From: an uncultured Elusimicrobia bacterium
GTDB taxonomy: Bacteria > Elusimicrobiota > Elusimicrobia > Elusimicrobiales > Elusimicrobiaceae
Length of the DNA stretch: 64,000 nucleotides
Assembly (NCBI GenBank): GCA_947306425.1
Contig: CAMZGO010000004.1
Coordinates: 60,018 to 124,017, forward strand
Direction of reading: 5' to 3'
Position numbers and translations under genes: made by a program
Notes under the pieces: model-generated
Told to the model about the DNA's origin: nothing
What the model saw: the letters and a program-made list of their open reading frames with translations, nothing else
Databases searched by the model: none
Part shown: positions 7,365 to 16,175 of the stretch, piece after piece
Layout of the letters: every line of letters starts with the position of its first letter
Numbering within the stretch: the stretch's first letter is position 1

Positions 7365-9185
7365 TTACTCTTCAATTTTAAGCATCGCAATAAAGGCCTC
7401 TTGGGGAATATCCACGTTTCCAATACTCTTCATGCGTTTTTTACCTTCTTTCTGCTTTTCAAGGAGTTTACGCTTGCGTGTAATATCGCCGCCGTAACAT
7501 TTAGCGATAACATCTTTACGGTAGGCAGGTATAGTTTCGCGCGCCACAATTTTACCGTTAACTCTTGCCTGCAAAGCAACTTCAAATTGCTGACGACCAA
7601 TAAGTTCTTTTAATTTTTCACACAACAATCTGCCGCGCGAAACGGCTTTATCTTTATGCGTAATAACGCTTAACGCATCAACCGGGGAACCGTGTATCAA
7701 AATTTCCATAAGCACGACATCGGAACTTTGATAATCGGAAATTTCATAATCAAAAGAGGCATAACCTTTGGAAACAGATTTTAATTTATTATAAAAGTCT
7801 ACAACCATTTCCGCCATGGGCATATAATAGTTAATTACTACTCTATCTGATGAAAGGTTTTCCAAAGAAATATATTGCCCGCGTTTTTCTTTTAAAAGTG
7901 TCATTACTCCGTCCATATAAGTAATAGGAACGACGATTTTAATTTTTATTGTCGGCTCTTTAATATCAATAATATCTCCGTAAGGTGGGAAATTGGCAGG
8001 GTTATCAATCCATTTATAACCGTTGCCGGCATCTGCCAAAGCAAGTAATTCTTGCGGATGAGTTTTGCGCGGTGTAAATTTCACCTGGTAAATAACATTT
8101 GGGCTTGTAGCAATTAAAGATAAATTAAATTCACGCTCCAAACGCTCTTTAACAATTTCAATATGCAAAAGCCCCATAAAACCAAGACGGAAACCAAAAC
8201 CCAAAGCTTTAGAGGTTTCACTTTGATAACTAAAAGAACTGTCAGATAAATTTAATTTTTCAAGTGCGGTGCGAAGTAATGGGTAATCGGTTGTTTCCAC
8301 AGGGAAAATACTTGCAAAAACTACCGGTTTTGCATCTGTATAACCAGGCAAAGCATTTTCAGCGGGAGCGGAAGCGACAGTAACTGTGTCACCTACTTGC
8401 ACTTGATGAATATCTTTAATACCGGCAATTACATAACCGACTTCGCCGGCCTCTAATTTATCACTTTTTTGGAGTTTGGGTGTCATGAAACCGACTTCTT
8501 CAATTTTGGATGTAAAACCTGATGCCATAAGTTTCAAAGTATCGCCCGCTTTCAAAACGCCGTCGACCATACGCACATATATTATGACACCCCTAAACGG
8601 ATCATAAAAAGAATCAAAAATCAAAGCGCGCGTTTTAGCTTTTATGTCGCAGACGGGGGCAGGCAAATCGGTAATAATTCTGTCAATTAAATGTTCTATG
8701 CCAAGGCCTGTTTTTGCGCTGACTCTTTCTGCCAAGACAGGCTCTTTCAAGACTTCCCAAATTTGTTCTTCGGTAATATCGGCATCACTTTGGTTTAAGT
8801 CCACTTTATTTATTACAGGTATTATTTTAAGCCCCAAACTTTGTGCCAAATGGGCATGTGCCACCGTCTGTGCTTCAACACCTTGAGAGGCATCTACCAA
8901 AAGTAGAACACCCTCACAAGCGCGCAAAGAGCGTGCAACCTCATAAGAAAAATCTACATGCCCCGGTGTGTCAATTAAATTTAGAATATAATCTTTATAA
9001 TTTATGCGGACTGCTTTTGCTTTTATTGTTATACCGCGCTCGCGTTCAAGGTCCATAGCATCCAATAGCTGGGCTTGCATTTTACGTTTTGGAACAGCGC
9101 CTGTATCTTCTAGAATTCTATCAGACAATGTTGTTTTACCGTGGTCAATATGGGCAACGATGGAAAAATTACGAATCTTCTTCAT
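7365..9185 (-). CDS. lepA: Elongation factor 4 (LepA), ribosome back-translocase GTPase
   Basis: Translational GTPase that acts on stalled ribosomes or in initiation and assembly. Full length at 606 aa. The P-loop is AHIDHGKT (residues 11-18), followed by the switch region RGITIKAKAV, G3 DTPGH and G4 NKVDL. The C-terminal half has the LepA-specific domain (KRMKSIGNVDIPQEAFIAML) and no EF-G domain IV. It begins just after the HPr stop, so it is the last gene of the PTS/HPr cluster. Its 3' end is partly duplicated at 6727-6771. Confidence 0.97.
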   Translation of the reverse strand: MKKIRNFSIVAHIDHGKTTLSDRILEDTGAVPKRKMQAQLLDAMDLERERGITIKAKAVRINYKDYILNLIDTPGHVDFSYEVARSLRACEGVLLLVDASQGVEAQTVAHAHLAQSLGLKIIPVINKVDLNQSDADITEEQIWEVLKEPVLAERVSAKTGLGIEHLIDRIITDLPAPVCDIKAKTRALIFDSFYDPFRGVIIYVRMVDGVLKAGDTLKLMASGFTSKIEEVGFMTPKLQKSDKLEAGEVGYVIAGIKDIHQVQVGDTVTVASAPAENALPGYTDAKPVVFASIFPVETTDYPLLRTALEKLNLSDSSFSYQSETSKALGFGFRLGFMGLLHIEIVKERLEREFNLSLIATSPNVIYQVKFTPRKTHPQELLALADAGNGYKWIDNPANFPPYGDIIDIKEPTIKIKIVVPITYMDGVMTLLKEKRGQYISLENLSSDRVVINYYMPMAEMVVDFYNKLKSVSKGYASFDYEISDYQSSDVVLMEILIHGSPVDALSVITHKDKAVSRGRLLCEKLKELIGRQQFEVALQARVNGKIVARETIPAYRKDVIAKCYGGDITRKRKLLEKQKEGKKRMKSIGNVDIPQEAFIAMLKIEE

Positions 9186-9188
9186 AAA

Positions 9189-9464
9189 CTACGAATATAT
9201 ATCTTCCTCTGCTATCTTTTTGAATACTTGTTTTAATGCTTTGTAAGCTTCATCTTCATCTACACCGCTTAAAGACAATGTTAACTTAGCACCCTTTTCT
9301 GCAGCAAGCATCATTATGCCCATAATGCTTTTAGCATTTATTTCAATACCTTCTTTTATTAAAAATATATCACTTTTAAATTTGCCCGCTTCCTGTGCAA
9401 GCAAAGAGGCAGGCCTGGCATGAATACCCAAGCGATTTGTTATAATAATATCTTCTTTAATCAC
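9189..9464 (-). CDS. ptsH: Phosphocarrier protein HPr
   Basis: Soluble PTS phosphocarrier of 91 aa, taking phosphate from enzyme I and passing it to IIA. The active histidine is His15 in GIHARPAS. The regulatory serine is Ser46 in AKSIMG, the target of HPr kinase, which is encoded upstream in the same cluster. So both catalytic and regulatory sites are intact. The start is a GTG preceded by AAGGA; an overlapping ATG is followed at once by a stop. It lies between the IID gene and lepA. Enzyme I is not in the window. Confidence 0.95.
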   Translation of the reverse strand: MIKEDIIITNRLGIHARPASLLAQEAGKFKSDIFLIKEGIEINAKSIMGIMMLAAEKGAKLTLSLSGVDEDEAYKALKQVFKKIAEEDIYS

Positions 9465-9473
9465 ATCTATTCC

Positions 9474-10295
9474 TTATGAAAATAAAGCAACTAATGTAAA
9501 TACCAAAACAGACCCTAAATACAAATAAATATTTGGCATGTTCCACTTTTTAACAAAAGCACTTAACACTACAAAAGCAGCTAAAAGAGTTACCTTTGTT
9601 ATTAAATATGCATCAAAAACAGCACCCAAAAAATAAAAATATAAGCCGTAAATAAAGATAAATAAAGTAAAACCCTGCCCCATGGTTTTAAGAATAATTA
9701 TAATTTTATTCCAATTAAAATTAATCAGACCAAAAAAATTTTCCTCATTTCCTTCATAACCTAAGGCTAAACCCCTATAACGCGTTATAAAAACAGGAAT
9801 ATTATAACCCAAAAAAGACACCATTAATGCTAATAAAACAGTTAATCCTAAATCATTTAAGGCCACAGTATCATTTAAAAAATGAACTTGCCCCAAACAT
9901 AAAACAGCAAAAGCCATGACCAAGGAAAGAGGCTTTATTGTAGACCAGAACAATCTATCCCCCAAAGAAGCAACGGTAGTAGCGATACTAGAACGTATTA
10001 TAAGCCACTCTTTTTCCTGCTCAAAGAAATTAGGCATATTTTCAGATAATTCCGCGAGCACTTTTTCCTGTTTCATAACAGCACCCAAGCAAAATGATAC
10101 CATAGAGGGATTGGTATTAAAACTTGCCAAATTTCTTGCAATAGCCCTCTTGAAATACCTGTCTTTATCCGAATATAAATTACACAGGTAGGGATACATT
10201 ATAAAAAGCATTCCAATATTTTGCATTTTCTTAAAATTCCAAAAACCTTGTAAGAATAATGAGCGAAAAATATATTTTATTTTATTCATTTCCAT
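9474..10295 (-). CDS. PTS mannose-family transporter subunit IID
   Basis: Membrane component of a mannose-family PTS permease (273 aa). The N-terminal sequence with SLFLQGFWNFKKMQNIGMLF and the later FNTNPSM are characteristic of IID (ManZ-like). Several hydrophobic segments lie in the second half, with the C-terminus ending in a membrane helix. It follows the IIC gene by 2 nt, with an AGGAGG site before the ATG. The transported sugar cannot be predicted. Confidence 0.9.
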   Translation of the reverse strand: MEMNKIKYIFRSLFLQGFWNFKKMQNIGMLFIMYPYLCNLYSDKDRYFKRAIARNLASFNTNPSMVSFCLGAVMKQEKVLAELSENMPNFFEQEKEWLIIRSSIATTVASLGDRLFWSTIKPLSLVMAFAVLCLGQVHFLNDTVALNDLGLTVLLALMVSFLGYNIPVFITRYRGLALGYEGNEENFFGLINFNWNKIIIILKTMGQGFTLFIFIYGLYFYFLGAVFDAYLITKVTLLAAFVVLSAFVKKWNMPNIYLYLGSVLVFTLVALFS

Positions 10296-10297
10296 TT

Positions 10298-10909
10298 TTA
10301 ATCCTCCTTTGGTTTTGTGCTAAAAGATAAGAATAAACCGCACAAACCAATCCAAGGCGCAATATAATAGGAAAATTTAAAAGCAACATGTATTTTTTCT
10401 GAAATATCCTCATGCAAATAAGTAAAGAGAGGCCCAAAAATTATCATCGCTAAAAATAAAAATATCCAAGTGGCCGCAAATTCAATAATTATGTTCTTAA
10501 ACATCACTTTTCCCGGGGTGATTTTATGGTCAATTAAATCAAGTTCTATTGTATCTAATATTTTATCACGGTAACTCCGCAAGAACTTTTCCAAAAAGGC
10601 ATGTAATTGCCCGCAAAGTATACCTACGAAAAAGGCAAAATAGATATCCATAGAGAAACAATAATTCATTAAAATCGCCACTGCCGCAGTTATGGCCCCG
10701 CTCGGGGGAACGACACCGCCAATCGGCAAGTAATCAATATAGATAAGTTCCGTAAAAATCCCTACTTGCAAACCCAAAAACAAATTACCTGTCAAAGCCC
10801 CTAAAATTGACCCTATAATCAAAGGCCTTGAAATTAATAATTGTCCGACATAAGTTGTATCCAACTCAAGCAATGAAACCAAAGCGCAAAAACCGATAAG
10901 TGATAACAT
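10298..10909 (-). CDS. PTS mannose-family transporter subunit IIC
   Basis: Membrane channel component (203 aa) of the same permease. It shows the IIC features: several helices with GLQVGIFTELIYIDYLPIGGVVPPSGAI, the family's most conserved stretch. It is somewhat shorter than ManY (about 260 aa), so the C-terminal helices may be reduced. Lies between IIB and IID in the order IIA-IIB-IIC-IID. Confidence 0.88.
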   Translation of the reverse strand: MLSLIGFCALVSLLELDTTYVGQLLISRPLIIGSILGALTGNLFLGLQVGIFTELIYIDYLPIGGVVPPSGAITAAVAILMNYCFSMDIYFAFFVGILCGQLHAFLEKFLRSYRDKILDTIELDLIDHKITPGKVMFKNIIIEFAATWIFLFLAMIIFGPLFTYLHEDISEKIHVAFKFSYYIAPWIGLCGLFLSFSTKPKED

Positions 10910-10921
10910 TTTTCACCTCTT

Positions 10922-11374
10922 TTATAACTTGGTTACAAAGGAAGTAGGCAAGGAACGAATTTCAATGGAAATATGTTTTTCCGTTTCCCATATTTTAAGT
11001 TCTTTTACCTCATCTTCACTTAAAAACACTCCTTGCGAATATTGTTTTTTCCCTTCTGAAAAAGGAGTGTTGCCTAAAGTTATTACTTTAGGGCTAAATC
11101 CTTCATTTAACATATCTTGCAAAACTGATATTGCCTCAATGATAATAAAAATTTTTTCTTGGCTATTTTGCAAATATAAGACGGCTTCCTTTGCCCCTAA
11201 AATCGTTAATTTATATCCGCTTGGCAAAGAAAGGCGCAACATCTTTTGTATAAATTGTATTTTTTCGGCGCGGGGGGATACAACCAACACCTCACTTACC
11301 TCTAAACTAGGCAGCCATCCCTGCACAATTTGCCCATGTATCAAACGATTATCAACACGTGTTAAAACTATCAT
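10922..11374 (-). CDS. PTS mannose-family subunit IIB
   Basis: Cytoplasmic phosphotransfer subunit (150 aa). The phosphorylated histidine is His13 in DNRLIHGQIV, a hallmark of the family. It overlaps the IIA gene by 4 nt. IIA and IIB are separate proteins here, unlike fused ManX of E. coli. Confidence 0.92.
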   Translation of the reverse strand: MIVLTRVDNRLIHGQIVQGWLPSLEVSEVLVVSPRAEKIQFIQKMLRLSLPSGYKLTILGAKEAVLYLQNSQEKIFIIIEAISVLQDMLNEGFSPKVITLGNTPFSEGKKQYSQGVFLSEDEVKELKIWETEKHISIEIRSLPTSFVTKL

Positions 11375-11763
11375 TTTTTCAAAAACTCCGTTGCCTCTAT
11401 AATTGCTTTTTTGCCGTCTTCCGCAACTTTAGCTGCAAGTTCACGGGAATTTAATTTTTCTTGATTATGCAAAGCACTTAAAAGCATACATAAATTTACC
11501 CCGCAAACAATGTAGATATCTTGCATCTCCGCCGAGCATTTAAGTGCGATATTACAAGAAGTCCCCCCAAAGCTATCAACTAAAACTAAAGCGCCGCCTC
11601 CTGCGGAATATTCTTTAATTTTATTTTCCGTTTCTTCCAAATTAACTTTGCCGCTAACGCTTAAAACCAAGATATTCTGTTTATTACAACCTGATATTGC
11701 TGATACCGTATCAAGCAAACACTCCCCCAAAGTTCCATGAGTAATTAAAATTATTTTTACCAT
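11371..11763 (-). CDS. PTS mannose-family subunit IIA
   Basis: Cytoplasmic subunit (130 aa) that accepts phosphate from HPr. The active histidine is His9 in LITHGTLG, and LVDSFGGTSCN is the conserved second loop. Overlaps rapZ by 7 nt and IIB by 4 nt, so translation of the three is coupled. Confidence 0.92.
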   Translation of the reverse strand: MVKIILITHGTLGECLLDTVSAISGCNKQNILVLSVSGKVNLEETENKIKEYSAGGGALVLVDSFGGTSCNIALKCSAEMQDIYIVCGVNLCMLLSALHNQEKLNSRELAAKVAEDGKKAIIEATEFLKK

Positions 11764-12626
11764 ACTTCCTTCTTAACGATATCAATATCTCTATGTGTTT
11801 CAGTACAATTAAAGCCCCTTTTCTTTAAAGCTGCAGCTAAACAATGGGCCATTAAAACACTTCTATGTTTACCTCCGCTGCAACCGACAGAAATTGTAAG
11901 GTAAGACTTTCCTTCCTTTATATATTTAGGCAATAAATAGTCAAGCATTTCTATAAATCTTTTTATGAATGTCTTTGCATGAGGGGATTGTAAAATATAG
12001 TCCTGAACCTCTTTATCAAGGCCTGTTTTGTCACGTAAGCCTGCCACATAATACGGGTTTTTAAGAAAACGCACATCCATTACCAAATCGGACTCCAAAG
12101 GTATACCGTTTTTGTAACCGAAAGATATAACGGAAATAAGCATTTCCTGCTTCTTTTTAACTTTCAGGAATTTTGCTATTTCATCCTTAAGTTCACCTAA
12201 AGTAGTAGAAGATGTATTTATTATTTCATCAGCGGCGATTTTCAAAGATTTTACAAAAGCCTTTTCCTGTTTAATAGCTGTGGCGAGGTCTTCTTCCAAC
12301 GGGTGGCGGTGTTTTGTTTCCGAAAAACGCCTAAGTAAAACGGAGGTAGATGCCTCAAGAAAAATCAATTTTGTATCAAAACCGCTTGCCTTGATTGTAT
12401 CCAGTGCCGCGGGTAAAGCGGGCAAATTCCCCCCTTCCCTAATATCAACACCCAAAGCAATTTGCGTTAAAGTAGGATGCTGTTTCACATATCTAACAAA
12501 ATCCTTAAATAAAGCGAGAGGCAAATTATCTACGCAATAAAAACCGAAATCCCCCAAAATTTTTAAAGCTTGAGTTTTTCCTGCCCCGGAAAGGCCTGTA
12601 ATAATAAAGAACTTTTTATTTTCCAT
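11757..12626 (-). CDS. rapZ: RapZ/YvcJ family nucleotide-binding protein
   Basis: P-loop ATP/GTP-binding protein (289 aa). In E. coli RapZ guides small RNA decay to control amino sugar synthesis; in other phyla the role is less clear. The Walker A motif is GLSGAGKT (residues 11-18). The C-terminal domain has SVGCSGGKHRSVL, the family's ligand-binding loop. The ATG at 12626 is chosen over an in-frame TTG nine bases upstream; AAGG precedes it. It overlaps the end of hprK. Linkage of rapZ with hprK and PTS genes is common, which supports the call. Confidence 0.93.
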   Translation of the reverse strand: MENKKFFIITGLSGAGKTQALKILGDFGFYCVDNLPLALFKDFVRYVKQHPTLTQIALGVDIREGGNLPALPAALDTIKASGFDTKLIFLEASTSVLLRRFSETKHRHPLEEDLATAIKQEKAFVKSLKIAADEIINTSSTTLGELKDEIAKFLKVKKKQEMLISVISFGYKNGIPLESDLVMDVRFLKNPYYVAGLRDKTGLDKEVQDYILQSPHAKTFIKRFIEMLDYLLPKYIKEGKSYLTISVGCSGGKHRSVLMAHCLAAALKKRGFNCTETHRDIDIVKKEVW

Positions 12627-13578
12627 TTTTTTCAACCTTTCCTTCTTTCATTTTCTTCAAAAGTCTTTTGCTGAATTCTTTTGCTGAACTTATACCTTGC
12701 GATTTTAAACGTTGGTTCAAAGCCGCTACTTCAATTAAAACAGCTAAATTTCTGCCCGGAGTTACCGGTATTGTTAAAGAATTTATCTCAACACCCAAAA
12801 TTGTGTTTTTTTGCTGTTCTATGCCAAGACGGTCAATTTCACCTGTCGGTGCAATTAAATTTACTTCCATTTCAATAGGGGCGGAATCAATAGAAGAACC
12901 TATACCGAACAACAATTCCACATCAATAATACCAAGCCCGCGGACTTCCATATAATGCTGAAGCATAGGCGGACAAGAACCTATCAAATGCCCGCCGCGC
13001 ATTTTTTGGATTTCCACAACATCATCCGAAACCAAAATATGCCCGCGTTTTATAAGTTCAAGTGCACACTCGCTTTTACCGATACCGGCATCTCCCCTTA
13101 TTAAAACCCCAAGACCGGAAACTTTAACCAAAACGCCGTGAATATGGGTTCGCGGGGAGGTATTTTCATCTAAATATGCAATTATCTCTGATACAAAAGC
13201 CGAAGTGTCCATACTCGTAGTAAGTAGAGGGACCTTTTCCGCAAGGCAGGCCTGTTTTATTGCAGGAAGGACTTTCATCCCTGCCGTTACAATAACACAA
13301 GGTACTTTATCTGCCTTAAGCATTTTTTTAAAATTGGCTTTCAATCGTTTAGCAGGTAGTTTGGCACAAAAAGCATATTCCCCACGCCCGATTATTTGGA
13401 TAAGTTCACCCCTAAAATTCTCAAGATGGCCATCCATAGCCAAGCCGGGGCGGTTAACGCTTGCTTTTGAAATCTCACGATTGGTATATTTTTGGCCGAG
13501 CAGAAGCTCAAGGCTTAATTCTTTGCCTTGGTCAGCAAGCATTTTGGCTACCGTAACAGTGCGTTCAAACTCGGCCAT
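12616..13578 (-). CDS. hprK: HPr kinase/phosphorylase
   Basis: Bifunctional enzyme that phosphorylates or dephosphorylates HPr on Ser46 for catabolite control (320 aa, usual length). The P-loop GDAGIGKS is at residues 152-159, the HIHGV segment precedes it, and the HprK signature MEVRGLGIIDVELLFG follows near residue 210. Sits between hpf and rapZ, upstream of the PTS genes and the HPr gene it acts on, so this is one regulatory unit. Confidence 0.96.
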   Translation of the reverse strand: MAEFERTVTVAKMLADQGKELSLELLLGQKYTNREISKASVNRPGLAMDGHLENFRGELIQIIGRGEYAFCAKLPAKRLKANFKKMLKADKVPCVIVTAGMKVLPAIKQACLAEKVPLLTTSMDTSAFVSEIIAYLDENTSPRTHIHGVLVKVSGLGVLIRGDAGIGKSECALELIKRGHILVSDDVVEIQKMRGGHLIGSCPPMLQHYMEVRGLGIIDVELLFGIGSSIDSAPIEMEVNLIAPTGEIDRLGIEQQKNTILGVEINSLTIPVTPGRNLAVLIEVAALNQRLKSQGISSAKEFSKRLLKKMKEGKVEKNGK

Positions 13579-13590
13579 AACAAAAATACC

Positions 13591-14136
13591 TTATTTTGCT
13601 TTTGTAGGTTGAATTAAACCGTAAGAACCGTCCAAGCGTTTAAAGATTAAGTTAATTTGTTTGGAATCTTCATCCAAAAACATCCAGAAAGTATAACCGA
13701 GTTTTTCCATTTCCAAAGCGGCTTCTTCTGCACTCATCGGGTTAACTTCCACTTGTTTTATGACGGTAAATCTAACTTCATTTTGCGGATTAAGCATAGC
13801 ACCGTAGTAAGATGACAAATCTTCCTTAGGTGCAGCTGCGGCGGTACGTTTTGCCTGAACTTTACCTTTTGCTTTTCTTATTTGTGCTTCAATTTTTAAA
13901 ATCGTGCCGTCAATTGCTTTGTAAAGATTTTCTTCAATGGCTTTGGCCGTAAATTTCTTTTTAGCAGCGTGCAAAGTCATTTCTGCTTTTTGATTGATTT
14001 TTTTATCTACGCTTATAACAAGTTCTACCCATGCCCCTTCATCAAAAAATTTGTCAAGTTTATTGACTTTTGTTTGGCTGTATGTTTTTATTGCCTCGGT
14101 TAATTTAATATTTTTTGCTGTGATTTTGAGTTTCAT
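13591..14136 (-). CDS. hpf: Long-form ribosome hibernation promoting factor
   Basis: Binds the decoding region of the 30S subunit and drives 100S dimers during starvation (family knowledge). The protein is 181 aa: an S30AE beta-alpha domain (1-100), a linker rich in Ala/Lys, and a C-terminal dimerisation domain (about 125-175; MSAEEAALEMEKLGYTFWMFLDED) that defines the long form. An AGGAGG site precedes the ATG. It is the first gene of the leftward cluster hpf-hprK-rapZ-PTS-HPr-lepA. Confidence 0.94.
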   Translation of the reverse strand: MKLKITAKNIKLTEAIKTYSQTKVNKLDKFFDEGAWVELVISVDKKINQKAEMTLHAAKKKFTAKAIEENLYKAIDGTILKIEAQIRKAKGKVQAKRTAAAAPKEDLSSYYGAMLNPQNEVRFTVIKQVEVNPMSAEEAALEMEKLGYTFWMFLDEDSKQINLIFKRLDGSYGLIQPTKAK

Positions 14137-14253
14137 AGTTACCCTCCTGTAACATATACCATAATTAAAGCATTTTATATTTAATACGTCAACAGCAAAT
14201 TGAGATTCGGTGTTTTTTGCATCTTTCTTAAAAATTTGCTAGCATCTTTTTGG

Positions 14254-14289
14254 GAGTGCCGCCTAAAACTAGGTTGGCACTCATTTTTT
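14254..14289 (+). terminator. Hairpin with T-run upstream of the portal gene
   Basis: GAGTGCC (14254-14260) pairs perfectly with GGCACTC (14276-14282), followed by ATTTTTTC. It has the form of a rho-independent terminator on the plus strand, yet no gene precedes it in that direction; it lies between the divergent hpf and portal genes. It may be an attenuator of the portal operon or the end of an unseen short RNA. Confidence 0.55.
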
Positions 14290-14335
14290 CTAAAACAATC
14301 CTGCAAAGTTGCCCGCCGCAAAAAGCCTAAAATAA

Positions 14336-15520
14336 ATGAATATACTTCAAAAAATACTAAAAAATATTAGACATAAAACTACCCCCGCCGTCATGCAATT
14401 CGCCCCAAACCTCATGCAAGGGCAGAATTTGCCAAATCCCTCCAGCCATAATTACAGCCCTTATGTTGATAGTTACGGCTCAAAAGCATGGGTTTATGCC
14501 TGCGTCAATGCAATAGCGGAAACGGTTTCTTCCGCAGACTTTGTTTTAAAAAATAAGCAAGGCGAAATTATTCAAAGCCACCCTGCACTTGACCTAATGT
14601 ACCGCCCAAATAAATTCATGAGCGGCCGCACTTTGCGCCAATGGATTATCGCAAGTTTGGAACTGACAGGTAATGCCTATATCTTGAAAGATTCCCTTCT
14701 GCCCGACGGCACACCAACGGAAATGTTTCCCCTTCTTTCACAGTTAGTGGAAATTATACCCGGTAAAAAATCTTCCGAACCTATTGAAGGTTACAAATAC
14801 CGCGCCGGCTCACAAACGGCATATTACAAAGCAAGTGATGTTATTCACTTTAAATATTTTAACCCGTTTGACTTTTTTTACGGCCTTTCCCCGATAGCAG
14901 CAGCCCGCGCAAGCATAGACACGCTTGAAAAAGCGGAAAGTTATAACCGCGCATTTTTTGAACATGCAGGCGCCCTTTCCGGCCTTTTATATACTGACGG
15001 TAAACTTGATCCTGCAACCCGCTCGCGCATAATTAACAGCTGGAACGAAAAATATCAAGGCGCCAAAAAAGCCCATAAAGTTGCTTTGCTTGAAGGCGGC
15101 TTAAAATGGCAAAATATCACTTTAAGCCAAAAAGATATGGACTTTATTGAAGCCATGAAAATGAGCCGCGAAACAATCCTTTCCATTTTCCATGTCCCGC
15201 CTGCTCTCGTCGGTCTTTTTGAACAAGCACAGCAATTTAATACTAAAGAACAGCAGCGCATCTTCTGGCAACTTTGTATTTTGCCGAAACAAAGTTTAAT
15301 GCTTGAAACTTTAACAGAATTTTTGCTGCCGCATTTTGACGAAACACAAACAATGTATTTTGATAAAGACATTTCCCAAGTTGCCTGTTTAAAAGAGGAA
15401 GAACTAGAACGAGCCCAGACGGCAAAAATTTATTATGAAATGGGCTATTCCCCATCTGAAATTGCACAGGCACTCGGTTTGCCTTTCAGCACAAAAAAGA
15501 ATAATAGGAGTAAAAAATGA
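14336..15520 (+). CDS. HK97-family phage portal protein
   Basis: Portal proteins form the dodecameric ring at the capsid vertex through which DNA is packaged. This 394-aa protein has the family pattern: YGSKAWVYACVNAIAETVSSADF near residue 50, DVIHFKYFNPFDFFYGLSPI in the wing, and SRETILSIFHVPPALVGL with QQFNTKEQQRIFWQLCILP in the stem. No stop or frameshift is seen. Its last 4 nt overlap the prohead protease gene. No terminase, capsid, tail or integrase gene lies nearby; flanking genes are hpf and a pilin. It is a decayed prophage remnant or a domesticated head module. Ribosome binding site weak. Confidence 0.93.
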   Translation: MNILQKILKNIRHKTTPAVMQFAPNLMQGQNLPNPSSHNYSPYVDSYGSKAWVYACVNAIAETVSSADFVLKNKQGEIIQSHPALDLMYRPNKFMSGRTLRQWIIASLELTGNAYILKDSLLPDGTPTEMFPLLSQLVEIIPGKKSSEPIEGYKYRAGSQTAYYKASDVIHFKYFNPFDFFYGLSPIAAARASIDTLEKAESYNRAFFEHAGALSGLLYTDGKLDPATRSRIINSWNEKYQGAKKAHKVALLEGGLKWQNITLSQKDMDFIEAMKMSRETILSIFHVPPALVGLFEQAQQFNTKEQQRIFWQLCILPKQSLMLETLTEFLLPHFDETQTMYFDKDISQVACLKEEELERAQTAKIYYEMGYSPSEIAQALGLPFSTKKNNRSKK

Positions 15521-16125
15521 GACATAAAATTTGCGGTACTTTAAAAACACCGGCATTAAAAATTTTACCCTTGCAAGAAGCAAGCGTAAAACAAGAAAAC
15601 GGTTTAGTTTACATTGAGGGTTATGCCAATACAAAAAATTTAGCGGATAGATACGGCGATATTCCCACCGTCTTAAAGTCAAAACGCAATTTTGTTTATG
15701 AGTTAACAGAATTTAAAAAAAACCCCGTTTTGTTAATTGACCATGTAAACCAGCTTGACCATTTAGCCGGTTCGGTTACCGAAATTTTTGAAGACGAAAA
15801 GGGTTTATATTTTAAGGCCTTATTTTCGGCTTCAAATCACCCGACTATTGCACATGCCCGCCAACTTTATAAAGAGGGCCACGCAAAAGGCATAAGCATT
15901 GCCGGGCGCTTTCATTATGAAGTTGCAAGCAACCCGTCTTTGCTAACTTTAGCGGAAATTTATGAAATCAGTTTAGTTGCAATTCCTGCCGACCCGCGCA
16001 GTTTAGCCGCACCGGCCAAAACCGAAGATGACGACGAAGAAGAAAAGCGCAAAAAGCAAGAAAAATCAAACCGCCAAAAACTTGAAAAAGAAATAAATGC
16101 CTGGCTCAAAGAATTGAAGAAATAA
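15517..16125 (+). CDS. HK97-family prohead protease
   Basis: Serine protease (U35 family) that processes capsid protein during head maturation. 202 aa. The GYANTKNLADRYGD opening, LLIDHVNQLDHLAG with the likely catalytic His, and GISIAGRFH with the catalytic Ser are present and in the right order, so the enzyme looks intact. The C-terminus is a highly charged tail (DDDEEEKRKKQEK). Overlaps the portal gene by 4 nt. In phages and gene transfer agents the capsid gene follows next; here a terminator and a convergent pilin gene follow instead. Confidence 0.92.
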   Translation: MRHKICGTLKTPALKILPLQEASVKQENGLVYIEGYANTKNLADRYGDIPTVLKSKRNFVYELTEFKKNPVLLIDHVNQLDHLAGSVTEIFEDEKGLYFKALFSASNHPTIAHARQLYKEGHAKGISIAGRFHYEVASNPSLLTLAEIYEISLVAIPADPRSLAAPAKTEDDDEEEKRKKQEKSNRQKLEKEINAWLKELKK

Positions 16126-16129
16126 AAAT

Positions 16130-16154
16130 AAAAGCCCCCGTGTAAAAACGGGGG
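16130..16154 (-). terminator. Intrinsic terminator of the pilin gene
   Basis: CCCCCG (16135-16140) and CGGGGG (16149-16154) form a 6-bp GC stem. On the minus strand the stem is followed by CTTTTATTTTTATT, so it mainly ends the leftward pilin transcript; it may also stop the convergent protease transcript. Confidence 0.8.
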
Positions 16155-16175
16155 TGTTCTAAAACAAATATAATA

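Noticed and set aside
14254..14289. CIRCE heat-shock operator
   Set aside because: The half-sites are in the opposite order to CIRCE and no heat-shock gene follows.
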